A DNA stretch of 64,000 nt from assembly GCA_033439255.1 (NCBI GenBank), contig CM065887.1:2170001-2234000 (forward strand), read 5' to 3'. The notes below the pieces were generated by a model. It was not told the origin of the DNA and ran no database searches. It saw nothing but the letters and a program-made list of their open reading frames with translations. Below, in pieces: positions 23,129-35,044 of the stretch (its first letter is position 1; every line of letters starts with the position of its first letter). The translations under genes were made by a program, and so were the position numbers. Source of the stretch: Hericium rajendrae (lineage: Eukaryota > Basidiomycota > Agaricomycetes > Russulales > Hericiaceae).

Positions 23129-23940
23129 GTGAAACCGCCGACGACTGGCATCGAACTGGGTGAGCCCCATACGGCTGCCACTTACGAATCACCAGAGTCT
23201 GAGCCGGACTTCGTCGATCGCACGCTCCACAACGACATCGTCACCACCGCGATCCAGAACGGCTACGAGGCAGGTCTGATGGCTGGGCGAAAGTCAGGTT
23301 TCGCGAGGGCATGAGGGGTTGGTGGGAAGCACGAAGGCAGGACGGAGCGCGCGTCATGAGGAGGGTCCGAGCGAGTGCACTAAGCAGGGTAGCCTTGAGG
23401 TAAGCACCCCCGCATCACTCGCCATGTCAATCGATGAGATCGACACTGACTTCCTCATGCACATATGCAAAGAGGCAGAGTATGGGGTCTGGGAGGAAGG
23501 ACTAGAAGCAGGGATAACGATGGGGAGGAAAGAAGGCAGAAATGACACATACCGGGAGGGATACAAAGCCGCGAAACGCGAGGCGAGTACCGCAACCAGC
23601 GCCCCAGATGAAGCTCCTGCAATCGACACATTCCCGCATCTCATGATGTCTTCGACACCCCGCACCAACTCGACACCCCCTATTCCATGCCTCGCACCAC
23701 AGAGCTATTGCTTGCTCCTGGACTGTAACACCCTCGGCCTGCACCCATTGTCCCGATACCGTGCAGAGTCTCTGACCGTGCACGGGACAGCACACCGGTT
23801 GACCACGCATTGGTCCGAGATGGCCTTCGTCCTCATGCTACCCTGCGGAGGCCAGCCCCGCCACCGGTGTTTGGTATACCAAAGCGAAAGGCTCGCAAAG
23901 CTGCCCGTCGCTCCAGGATTGATTACTTACTTTCATGTAT
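23129..23940 (+). pseudogene. Element-specific family fragment, member 2 (PPPxFG C-terminus)
   Basis: The last 120 bp encode LVRDGLRPHATLRRPAPPPV followed by FGIPKRKARKAARRSRID, clearly homologous to the C-terminus of the gene at 19474. Upstream exons differ: they encode glycine-spaced repeats, NGYEAGLMAGRKSGF and WEEGLEAGITMGRKEGRND, reminiscent of GxxxG-repeat (deca-GX3-like) sequences. No ATG with a good exon chain was found, and the region directly upstream is a field of decayed repeats, so I treat it as a partial or chimeric copy. Function unknown. Confidence 0.45.
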
Positions 23941-24136
23941 TGAACTGGTCACCCCGCTGGCACTATGCGGGGGTCACCGGCAAGGCAACAGGGGTGAGCT
24001 CTTACTTGGAGGAATGCTCAATGTTTACATCATAAGTGAGAAGGGAGTTCCTTTCGGCGATGCGTGAATTAAAAATACATGTGGTAACCAAATTTCGTAA
24101 TTCGAGCCAGGCTCCCCCACAGGTTCCGCGCACCCT

Positions 24137-26120
24137 TCAATCCTCTCCTGTCAACGGAGACTGCAGATAGTCCCATTCTACATCTGCAAGGCTTCGCAGC
24201 TCCTCCACCTGGTTGATCGTGATTGTGCAATGCTTGATGACGAGAGTGAGCCGTGTCCCAAATGCCGCATAGCGATGGGACAGGGATTGCTTGAGAATGT
24301 AGCCAATGGCATAGGAAGGACGAGAAACCTCATATATGGACCACGGACTATCCCGAGGCCTGGGGTAACTTGTATTAAAATCGACTTCCATGAACTCGAT
24401 ACGTAATAGATTTCTGAAGAGGTGCGGGAACGAGTCTGGCATTGGGACCTCGTCGACTTCATCTGAGTCCAGGATTGTGATCGGCTCGACTTCATCTTCC
24501 TCCGGAGGAGGGGGCATAAAGGAGCGGGGTGCGGCTAAAGCCATACAGAGCGTACGGCCACTGTCGCCCTTCACCGCGATGGTTTCAATGCCGGTGTAGG
24601 CATGGAAACCAGAGAGCCAGTCGCGAAAAGTGATCTTCTCGATGATGTAATTGTCCCAGTGTTCCAAACCGTGGTCCTCTCCAAAGTCCAGAACAAGATG
24701 CCGTATCTGACGTTTGGTCTCTGTGCTTGGGACATGATTGAGGTCCTCTATCATGGGGCGCCTCTCTGGAGGTCTCTCATCGTCATACCCATCGGTATTG
24801 GCGTACACGACAACCGAGATGTTCGGGAGATCTGGGTCAAAGGTGGGATGGCCGGTGTGATCGGAGAAGGGAGGATATCCTGATAAGTAGATGTCCCAGG
24901 CTAGGTTATAAGAGATAAAACCGATGCGCATGCTCAGGGGATGGGGTGAGATGTGGCTATCAATGAATGTTGTGAGTGGGGCAAATTCGCCGGCCTGAGG
25001 GTGATCGCCGAGGATGAGGATATTGCAAGAGGGAGGTACAGTGATGTGCTTGATGACATGCGCCATGTGCAGGAATGATTTGTCCTGACATGTGAATTTT
25101 TGTAGAGAACCGAATGTGACCACAGGCACGACGGGAGGGGGGAGGGGAGAGGAGGGAAGCAGTGGGAGAGAAACAGCATTTGAAGGTTGGACATCTGACC
25201 GAGAGCTTCGAGCATCTCTCTAAAAGCGTTGACGCTGGGTGGAGCAACAGGAGGTGCCTCTTCAGATGCTACATAGTCCGATGGATGGTCGAAAATAATC
25301 TTGTGGTCAGGATCAATATTTAGCAGATCTGATCGGGTGGATTTATTATTAATGTGGAGATTGGTGAGACCACGTAGAATACTCCCGGACCACACCGGGA
25401 CGACGCAACGAAGCGTCATCTTACGTAGCAATGGAGCATGATTGTCGAAGAGGTCAGCGGGGAGCATATCGATACCTTGATAGGAGGACCATCTAGGGAG
25501 CGCATAAATCACCGATTCAATCATCGGGGCTGGATGGGCCATGGATGGCCAGAGGTTTTGCATGCTGCTGACAAAAAAGTTTTGGAGGGAAAGGTCGCGG
25601 ATGCGATGGATTGTTCTGGAGAGCAGCTCGACAGTATCCAAGGTAGGGGGGTTCCATCTGGTGTAGGTGATAGAATAAGAGAGGGGCAGAGACCGGGACC
25701 GGATGACCATTGCATTTCGCAATGGCGTACAGAGTCCGTCGCTGATGGTAGTCCAGAGGCTTGGATCCTCGAGTGCCCTGGATCTCAAAGTGCGGCAGAC
25801 ATGGGTGACATTGACCCACCCTAGGTCTTTGGGACCCGGCCGCTGGTTGGCAGCGAGAAAATGGACTATGCGCGTGCACACTTCGGTGGGGATGCAGATC
25901 AGGGGTGATAATCTGTTTCGCCGGGCACGAGCATCGAGGGTGAGGAGGAGTAGCTGGTTTAGCTCCTCGTCAATGGCAGCTCGCTGCTGTTCTATATCAA
26001 CTGGGTCAGGGTGTACAGGAATCCTGGAAGGGGATGCGAGTAGTCAGTAATCCAAACATTGATGGATGAAAGATCCCGCCGGACTTGCCTCAAGATCTGG
26101 AAACTTGATCCGGTCGACAT
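24137..26120 (-). CDS. F-box protein, copy 1, with frame break in a C-run
   Basis: Exon 1 (26120-26089) is tiny and ends at a GC-AG intron (donor GCAAGT, 26025-26088). Exon 2 encodes an N-terminal coil and an F-box-like segment, LSPLICIPTEVCTRIVHFLA, followed by DLGWVNVTHVCRTLRSRAL and WTTI, typical of basidiomycete F-box/LRR-type proteins that recruit substrates to SCF ubiquitin ligases. The body continues with HLHIN-like LTNLHINNKS, then a -1 shift is needed at the C6 run (25137-25142 on plus) to join SHCFPPLP to VVTFGSLQKFTCQ. The second half (to stop 24137) contains DSGRTLCMALAAP, FPHLFRNLLRIEF and SYAIGYILKQSL, all shared with the paralog at 42941-44902. The paralog needs the same shift at the same site. 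Confidence 0.7.
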
Positions 26121-27132
26121 GATGTATTTTCGGGTGACGGATACAGCAACAATAAGTAAGGGTAGTCGTCGAGGCAGAGAAAAACTAACAAACGTGGACT
26201 ATGGATGAGCAGTTTATAAACAGCTGGCCAGGGTGACAGGTGTGTGGCGTTATGACTACATTTGACCGGATTGACAGTTGCATGATGCGGCGGTGCATGA
26301 GAAGACCCCATATAATTGGTATGGACTGGTATACAACCGGGGTCAATTTTTTTAAAGCCCGTGTCCGGACAGCCCAGTCGGAAGGCCCCGAATCCGTGCC
26401 GATAAAGCTTTGGTTCCAGCCTGATGTTGTACAATTTCGTCGGGATTGTGTACCTGATCCGCTGAAATTCAGATTTTCTCCCAATTTTTTCTCCTTGGCG
26501 GGAACCCTGCAGGCCCCCATGTCCGGACAGTAACCCAGCTTCCGGCAAGCTTGGGCCAATTTGTCTTCACTCTAACCTAGCTGATGTGGAGCACGCGCGG
26601 CTATAGCTTAACCTTACAAGACATCGACAGTGTTGGGGGTCTCTGGCAAATCCGCTGCATCGTCGTGGGCTCGGTTAGAAAGGATGTCGCACTGGATATC
26701 TAGACAGAGCCAATGCGAAGGTCCCATGGTGGGCATCATCATGTACCCGCTGAGAGATATCGAGATGGTGGTTCTTTCCGCCACGCCTTTTCAGTTTCAT
26801 TCTCTCTAAATTGCAAGGTTAGGGTCGTGTATGGACCAGGTGCGCTCTGTGGAAGTGGACATGATACGCTCGCATATACATGGGAATACCTGGGTATCAT
26901 AATCTGAGAAGACAGCACTATATCGAGGGAATGAGGCCGGAGTATGAACACGGTTTTACTCAGTACCCCCGCCAACCCATTGTGTCCCATTGACCTACCG
27001 CGAACCTAACTTTGTCTCACCTTCGTGTCCCCATTGGAAATTTCTTACAATTTCCTAGTTCCTATTCTAAGATCCATACTTCCATACTGATATTCAATCG
27101 TTGGCGCTTAGCTGAACTCAGCACCAAAGCTA
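26121..27132. other. Spacer with GTCCGGACA motifs
   Basis: About 1 kb without a gene. GTCCGGACAG occurs at about 26365 and again at about 26521, the first sitting near a T run. These CCGGA palindromes resemble the subterminal words of the element, so this spacer could be an internal regulatory or former terminal region. Confidence 0.35.
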
Positions 27133-28047
27133 TCATACATTTGACGAGCCTTCGCTTGCGTTTCTCTCACCCTGGGCATCCGGAGGGATGGTATATGAGG
27201 CACTCAATAACTCTAATTGAGCTGCCCGAGATTCCAAGTCCCGCAACTCCCGGAGCAGGGACTCTCTCCGATCCGTTATCCACCTGATATGAGCTAGATA
27301 GCAAATGAATATGGTTCCGAAAAAAAGTGAGAAAGAACCATACCACGAAGTGCACCTTTGATCCAGATAATCCGGGATTTCTCATCGACCGGTGCTCTCG
27401 GAGGCGGGGGTAGGAATTCGCTATCGGGAAGATCCTACGAAGAACATCAGCGAGATGTCTCTCAAATCTTCACCTGGCTCAACTCACCTGGCCGAGGGCC
27501 GCCAACACCGATGCAGAATGTGGAACCGGGGTGCGTAAGCCATCCTCCATTTCAACATCCTGAGACGTCGGAACCTGCTCTTGAGAGGGCGGCACATCTC
27601 CGACATTGGACTCCGCATTGGCCAGGTCGGCAAGGGGGCGTCCGTCAGTATGCCCTGGCATTCCCCTGTCAGTTAACTCGGTGCGGACTGGAGGTAATGA
27701 ATCGATGGTGCCATCTGTTTTACTACAATATGGTCAAACGTCAAATGTCACACCGAAAACCTGATCTACATACGGTAAATTGTCCTGGCTCCCCTCCACT
27801 TCGGAGAACTGATCACCCAACTCCATCATCAGGTTCTGAAGATTGTCAGTTGCCTCTCGCTGATGTCCAATGTGATCCCACGTACCATGCCTTCCTTCAA
27901 CTGCCAGTCCGACTCCTGACTAAGCGGTGGCACACTGCTCGGCGCTGCATCCTGGCCACTCATGTCTCCGGCCACATTCTTCTCACCAACAAGCTCTGTG
28001 TCATGCGCCAAAGCTTGAAATCCTCGATGTGTGTTGATAGGCATCAC
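27133..28047 (-). CDS. Small cargo protein with C-terminal heptad segment
   Basis: Exons can be chained from about 28000 to the stop at 27133: TELVGEKNVAGDMSGQ and SDWQLKEGM; NLMMELGDQFSEVEG; an acidic exon DVPPSQEQVPTSQDVEMEDG; DLPDSEFLPPPPRAP ending IIWIKG; and a last exon WITDRRESLLRELRDLESRA, followed by AQLELLS, which has a clear heptad pattern. Introns have good GT-AG sites (for example 27282-27352). The 5' end is not certain. It is divergent from the Zn-cluster family gene at 28531, and its position and C-terminal helix match the small gene at 45682-46154, so I place both in one family. Function unknown. Confidence 0.5.
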
Positions 28048-28530
28048 CGCAAGGATTGTACGATTTATTCAACAATCGTCAGAAAGACACAAAGACCTAT
28101 GTAATATGCGGCATACCCATATTACTTCCGGAGCTCACGACCAGAGTTGAGCAAAGGACGGTAGGCTGCAGGACGTGAGGACGAGGGGCGGAAGGGGAGA
28201 TGGAAGCTGTGATAATGCGGAACCTCTTAACACCGCGTGTAACGGGCATGCACAAGGTAGGTCCGATCGGATTAGGGGCGTGGGGTTCCGGTCCGAAAAT
28301 GACAACACAAACACGAATGATCCAGACCCACCGGACTACGCAACATCAGTCATCTGATCAATGGTGGCTTGAAACAAAATTTCAAACCTCTTGCGGTCCA
28401 CGCCTGCGATGACGTAACACATGACAATCACTGCATGGGTGACACGTTGGCAGTCCAATTGTGCATCTTGATCCCCTTCTGCGTCACTCTCTCTCTCTCA
28501 GACTTTCATTCTTTCTTACCTCTGGCTGCT

Positions 28531-30091
28531 ATGGACAGTGTCAACGTTCTGAATGCCAGCTACTTGATCTTGTCGGTGCGTGTTGGGCTCGCACTTCATG
28601 CTGCTAGCAGAGCACCTGTTCGGTTGTCAGAGCATGCACGGCGTGCCTGGCAGACAGAATTCACAAAAGAAATGGTATGCTCTTTTCAATTCACTGGTCT
28701 CCACGTTGCTAAACTATGTTCAGGTCTCAGCAAAGAGGATCAGGGAGTCGGCCATGGAGGCAGGTGTCAGGGAAATGATGATGCTGACCCCCGGGTATAT
28801 GCGCCACACAGCCCGCTACCTCAACTTCTTGCAGAGCCAGACGGACCCGGAAGGCTTATTCGATCTACGCCAGCTCGCAAGCTTTCTTGATCCTCAGGAT
28901 CGCGATTTGAACGTCAAGGCGCAAAATATGGATTTGGGCCTGCGCTGGTGGGAGAACCGTAAGCTCGCTATTGTAATCTGCAAGGATGTAGCCTGACATT
29001 GTCCCTGATAGCGGAATTACTTGTCCCTGCACATGATGCCGTCCGCTATTCGACTCCGGACTCCCTCGTCGATTGGTTTGTCAATTCGTGGTGCAGCAAT
29101 GGGGATGAGACAAATCAGGGAATGACTCCCCCACCAGACCAGCCTGTGACGCTCCAGCAATGCAGTCATTGTCCGACCTGGGTATGCTCCCTGCCCGCAT
29201 GTATCCCTTACAGTTTCCCCATATAATCAGTCTACTGACGATGTGCTTGTTCAGGCGAAGAGAGCGAGGAAACCGAGGAAAGCCAGTCAGGCCTCCCCCG
29301 GTGCCAAGATTGGCCCTCCTCGGTCACGCATGGTTCACAAGCTGCCCTATCATTCATTGGCCAGTTCCACGGAAAGTCAGGTTCTGCATCCCGATGTTGT
29401 TCCCGCATCACAATCTGCATCGACATTCGCATCTAGGGCGGTCGCGGTGGGTCGTTCAATGCAGCGGTCTGGTCTTCGGCCACGCGAAGTACTCCGAAAA
29501 CCGTCTCCGCCGCCCAAATTTGGCCTGTATAATCGGCGGCGCCAGCCCAGTAAGAAATCTTGGTACAACCCGTACCTAACCGAGATTCCTTTTGTGGGTG
29601 GATCTCCTTGTCCGATGATCCCCCCTCCTGACAGTTGAGTTCTGGATAGCCATTTCGATGCAATGGCTGCGTGAAACACGGTGACCGCTGTGCCACCCAA
29701 GAGGGCCATCCAAATATCTGTATCGGTTGTGACATCCGTCGGGAGCGTTGCAGCCACAACACACCTCAGAATCGTAGGGCCCGGAATGCAGCACAACACC
29801 GGGGGAGGCATTCAGGATCCATATCCAAATCACAGCATCCGGCTGCCTCCCGCTCCTCGAGCGTTGCCGGCCCATCCCGTCCCAGGAAGCCTGCGGCTAA
29901 CAAGGTCATTGTCGGTATGTGTGTACATATCATTCCCCTTCCTTCTAACATTGCTTGTAGAGATCCTGAAAGAACCCACACAAGGGCGCATTCAGGCCGC
30001 CAAACCCCGTCAGAGGTTGATCTGCAAGCACTACTTGCGGAGATGTCTCGGGCGAGTTCAGCAGACCTGGAATTTGTGTGACGGTTTGTAG
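28531..30091 (+). CDS. Element-specific family protein, member 3, with Zn2Cys6-like cluster
   Basis: Six exons can be joined. Exon 1: MDSVNVLNASYLILSVRVGL, homologous to the starts at 19474 and 46454. Exon 2: KRIRESAMEAGVREMM to GLRWWEN, the shared RWW site. Exon 3: VPAHDAVRYSTPDSLVDWF and PPPDQPVTLQQ. Exon 4: basic, with MQRSGLRPREVLRKPSPPPK then FG. A phase-0 intron (29595-29651) leads to exon 5 with CNGCVKHGDRC ... CIGCDIRRERC, spacing C-x2-C-x6-C-x9-C-x2-C-x6-C, a Zn2Cys6-like binuclear cluster as in fungal transcription factors. The final exon after an intron at about 29913 is short; two frames are possible there (stop near 30080 or 30091). A DNA-binding regulatory role is likely but inferred from the cluster. 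Confidence 0.65.
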
Positions 30092-30376
30092 AGGGGGAGG
30101 CGCACCAGCAACTGCAGTGAGATGTACCCAAGGACAGCAAAAAGGGAAGTCATGCTGCAACTAAACGTACACACAGTAGGACCGGGACTGGCTTGAGATA
30201 CTGTGTTGTTCCTGATTCAATCCGACCTTCCGTGAGGCGTGCTCCATTTTTGGTCCAGCCATCTGCCTGAGAATAATATTACTTGTACAGTCATTCTTTT
30301 GTGATGTTTTTAATGCACATTCTTCGTCTCCGGGTTTGATACCACAAATCAAAAAGGCATGAACATTGTTGAAGTA
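30092..30376. terminator. Convergent 3' region
   Basis: The Zn-cluster gene (plus) and the KDZ transposase (minus) end tail to tail here with 285 bp between stops. No further gene is supported; polyadenylation signals for both presumably lie in it. Confidence 0.3.
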
Positions 30377-33300
30377 CTATTGTGCCAATGCCTCTGCAAA
30401 TGCACTCTCTGCCTGATTGGCCATGCTAATCCAGAGTGCCATCTGTCTGGAGGCATAGCTTTGGTGCCCTGGATCTGTGTTGTTGGCCTTCCATTTTCCC
30501 CACCGTTCTGCCCTCTTGGTGAAGTAATTGATCGTTCGTGCCATCTCCCTTGGAAGGGCTTCCCGCTCCGCACGCCATTGCTTCATCTGGGCCCGAGACC
30601 GTAGCCAGTGAACACGATAAACTACAATTCTCCATCAGTGACAGGGATCATGTTGAATGCAGCAGACCGGACCCACATTCCATTGTCCATTTACTGTCAT
30701 TCTCGCCTTTCCGTCCCAGTCTCCAGAACCATGAAAGAGGTTCATTACGAGATCCCCGCATGCTTGAGTCAATGACAAATGTCTGCGCCCGTAAGTCCGA
30801 CCGGTGCAAGACCTTATAAGTCTTCAATGTGTCAGAATCTGCAAGCCCAAGGCTGTTTAGAGCACATCGTGCTCGGTTGTAGACACGGCACTGCTGTTGG
30901 ACAACCTTGTCCGTAGTCTCAATATCTGCCCAAGCCCTTGTCCGCTTTCGTTGTGATCCGCGGGCCGCCCGCACCTTCGTCCGGAACTGGAATGCCTTCT
31001 CGCTGAGAGCTATACGGAGCTGACTAAGCGCATCGTTCATTGCCCGATCCGAAGGTCAATTTCCTGTTCCAACACGCCGTGAAGTCCATGAGTAGTGGCC
31101 AGTGCCTTTCCCACAGTGGAGGGCAATGGAAGGGCAACGCGCTCTGGCGGAATTGCTGCATCGTCGTCGATGAGAGGTCTCGAATATTCAGTGCGGACGT
31201 CCTCCCATAGTTCATCGTATTCGGCGCCGTCATCGATCATCCGTCCGATAGTGAATCCGGGGATCCAATCCTCGCCTTCGGACATGTAAGGCAGACTCCG
31301 CCGTTCAAACTGATCAATTTGGGTCTGCAGCCGTCGTCGTCGTTCTGCGATGGTGTTCTGCTGGTTTAATGTAGCAGTTTTACCAACGCTTCGGACGTAT
31401 GCTGCCAGCTGTAGCCTAGCATGACCATTGGCTCCGTCAGAATAAAGGAATGGTAAATCGGACAACGCACTGAGCCTCTTCTATCTTGAGTCCCGAGTGA
31501 ATCCATGCAGCGCAACCACGAAGCCTGTCAGACTCCACTGCAGCCACAAGTCGGTTTTCCATTTCCGCTTTTCCTGGTACTGTCTATGACATTAGCAATT
31601 GTTCTCCAGGCTGAGGATGGCTGGGAGCATACGTCCGTCGATCTGCAGATCATATACGTCCATTGCTTTTATATCCCGTAAGCGGTTCTTCTGTGCAGTC
31701 TCTTCTATCTTCTTCCATCCATCATGGACGTCGTCAGGCACTGTGTGATCAAAATCTGCGAATGCTGTCTCAGCAATCTCGAGACCTGTTGCTGACTTCT
31801 TCCACTTCTTGCACAATGACTTCACTGCTCCCGACTTTCAGTACTGGTCAGGGAGCTCATACAATGATCGAAACATGCATACCGCTGTGTACAAGCTTCT
31901 TCCAATTTGAGTCATTCATGTGATCATCCAAAATCTCCCTCCTGTGAGAGATAGACATCCCTCTCGTACTTCGTGAGATCTCGTTCAAAGGAGCCCACAA
32001 TGTCTCCAATATCTCCCCATCCACCTGGCGTGCGCCCGGAATGAACGTTGGTGAAAACCGAGCGAGGCATTCTTGCCGGTGACCGTGGATGTGGAAAAGA
32101 CCAATACCGGATATAATTTCCATGTCCGGAGGTAGTTCCAAAAATTCGCTCCGGTCCACACGTGAGTAGAAATTGACAAACCACTGGCAAGCGATGTCAT
32201 ACAAGAGTCTCGCTGTAGTCAGACCTTGCGACTTGTACCCCAACCCTTGGCAGACGGAGTAATCCATATTGACTTGACTGCAGACTATCTGTCAGCACAA
32301 CATTATCTTTGTGGACTGACAGAGAGATACACCTACCGTTCACCCTTTTGAAAGTCCACTGTCGTGTGTGGTATAAATGCCCCATGCATGCAGGCAGCGG
32401 ACCCCAAACCGGATGAGTATAAATTACTCTTCCGGGCATTGGCTTGATTCACCGCGCGGTGGTCATTGCATGTGGATCGCTGTTGCAGGCAAAACGGTTA
32501 CCGACCACATAATGCAATATGCTACTTAGTTGCACCTCTTGCCTGACCTCCCGATTGCTGCGGAGATGTTGATGGTATCTTTTGCTCTCGACCATGAACC
32601 CGGTGCCATCGCTCAAAGCGAAATCGTTGTCCGGTCTTCTCATCTTCTCCAGCTGGGCAGTAAAGTTGCCATCCTGCATTTGTATACGTGCATCGAGGTC
32701 ACTGAAAACCAGCAGTCAACGAAGAGAACTGGATGGGAAATAATGGACTCACAGTCGGTCTTCAGGCAGCATGTTTTCTCCTGGTTGAGGACATGTGGGA
32801 CAGAATAATGCCAAGTCTCCATTTCCTGGCATGTCAGTGCGATGACCGAAACCATGCCATCGCATATACTGCAGGTGCCTCCATACCCGCAGAGACCGCA
32901 TAAGTTCCCGATAACGGTCCTATGAGAATGTGTTAGTGCCAATGAGAGAACTGTTAAGGCATGCAACGCAACAGGAACCGAATCCGGAAAGGCAGGGTTG
33001 GTTAGTCGACGGAGCTTTCCGAAGAACTGGAAAAATGAGGTTTTGCATTCAAGATTGTCCAAACGACAGTCTTCTAACACCTGGAATGTGAACGCAGTCT
33101 GGGGCCGACGGAATGATGCTGGAAATAGATTGCTCCGAAGGAGTTGACGGTGCAGTGGTTCATCAGTAGAGCAATAGCAGTTCACCACTCCTAATTCGTG
33201 CACTCCGGACCGATCAACAATGGTCAGGATATGATCCGGTGTATCTTCGCTAGCATGGAGCCTCTGACTCCGGGCCTGACGTTCAGCCTCCGCCAAGGTA

Positions 33301-34888
33301 TCTTCCTCGTTGACATGCTCCCAATCGGTGTCTCCATCATCCTCATGGACATAATCATCGTCATCAAGGAGGCTCGCAGCTAGCGTACATGGCCGGTCCT
33401 TCTGGAAGACACCACATTCTATGGCTTCCTGTTCAGTCTTCGCCATGTAGGCAGAAGCACGTTGGAACTCGTCAAAGTGGATGGTAGGCACCGGACTTGG
33501 TGTCCTACAATTGGGCCCCGGTCCTCGGTGGTCGTCGTTGGACTGAGCTCCATTATGTGAGCGTGTAGTCATCCTTCGGGTTGATGATAAGGGTGTGGGT
33601 GGTGATGGGGATGGTTGTCGGCTGTGATGAGGTCGTGTGATGAGGCGGCCGCGCATGGATTTGGAGGCAGCTGGTAGTGACTCAGCCTCAGATTCTGAAA
33701 GTACATCGGACACCAGCCCGGCTGATCGTCCAATATCCCCTGTGTCTCCATGAGTACTAGTGATGCGACGATTGGGGAGTAAATGCATGGATGTGGCTGG
33801 AGTATCAGTGTCAGAGTCATCAATGTGGGGTTCCTGGGAAGTCACAGTAGAAATGGTCCCTTCTTTCTCCTTCCGGTGGCCTCTACCAACATGGACGGTC
33901 TCTAAGACTGACCGGATATGTGACCTGCTGGTGTTGCTGGTGGTAGTCGATTCACTTGGAGACGGCGGACAAGTCGTAGCAGCCCGTGACACAACTTCTG
34001 AATTACCGATCTCTGAGTACCCATCCTCTGAACCTGATAGGATGTCATTCGTGGCAGGGGGTGAAGGGCCTCGGGAGGAAGAACTTGATGGTGAACGGAA
34101 TGCTGTGAATGAATGGTTCGGGTCTTGAATAGAATGGCTGGATGGTCGAGGAGTCATCCCGGAAGAAACAGTCGTCCTGGATTCTGCGCTATCTGAATCA
34201 TGGCCATTCCCAGCAATAGACGGACAGCGTGAGCCAGCATGTCCCAGATATATGAGAACGCCGAGTTCACTGAGCCAAGCCGGCTCATAATGCGTACCGG
34301 TCCATTTTTGAACACGGTGGAATGGCAAATGACTGTGGCACCTTTTACAACACTTTGCGCAGAATTGCGGACTGGAGAAGCAGTCCTTGCACCGCCATTC
34401 GGGTTTCCGTTTGCATTGCACTGTGGCGCATGTGTCCTCTCGGGCCTCACCCTGGAGAATCGTGTGAATGTAGTCATCTTCGGTGTCTGTCCATTCGGTC
34501 AGCCATGTTCGGTCTGTCTACATGAATGATATTAGGACAGAAATGAATTCCAAAGCTGGAGACGTACACGGGGTTTCCGCGGTTTAAGTGACTGGGCATG
34601 ATACAGCTCCCAGTCTTGCTCGGTCATGACCGGAGCTTCTGGGGAGACGTGTGCAGCTCCATCGGCCTTGGCTGTAGATCCTTGGCGGGTAGTCCGTGAC
34701 GAATCACCCTTTCTGTCAGCACGGGCACACTTTCCGCTTCCATTCCGGTCTGATGAGGCATCATCGGCCTCCTTGGTTTGCTTGGGTTGAGCCGCTGGCC
34801 GACTGACTTTCCGTGTTCCACGCCCAGTCTCAAGTTCTTCTTGCACGACGATCCGTATGCCACGGCCTTTCTTCACTCTGGGTGGCAT
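30377..34888 (-). CDS. CxC2-KDZ transposase
   Basis: This is the catalytic gene of the element. Exon 1 (34888-34570) is a basic N-terminus from MPPRVKKGRG. The next, very long exon opens with the CxC2 cysteine cluster typical of fungal KDZ transposases (CKDCFSSPQFCAKCCKRCH, LPFHRVQKWTG, LSELGVLIYLGH). A serine-rich, low-complexity insertion of about 200 residues follows before the conserved core. Core motifs in order: LRVWRHLQYMRWHGFGH, CPTCPQPGEN, the first catalytic Asp in QMQDGNFTAQL, NDHRAVNQAN, DFQKGER-NMDYS, the second Asp in LLYDIACQWF, IHGHRQEC, and the Glu in DGEILETLWAPLNEISR. Downstream exons carry the helical C-terminus (VRAARGSQRKRTRAW, SQTFVID-like AQTFVIDSSMRGS) to the stop. 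The DDE-like triad is present and I found no premature stop, so it may be active. Confidence 0.9.
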
Positions 34889-35044
34889 CTATTAAAGCGG
34901 TAAAGAGGATATTGGGAAGGGGGAGCAAAGTCAGGCCAGCAACTGAAGAAAATGGTACTGAAGAACTGCAGACGGAGGAACAGCAGAGGAAGGGGATTGT
35001 GGGGACACAAGGAATCTCACAGCATCGGGGATAAGAATATGCTA

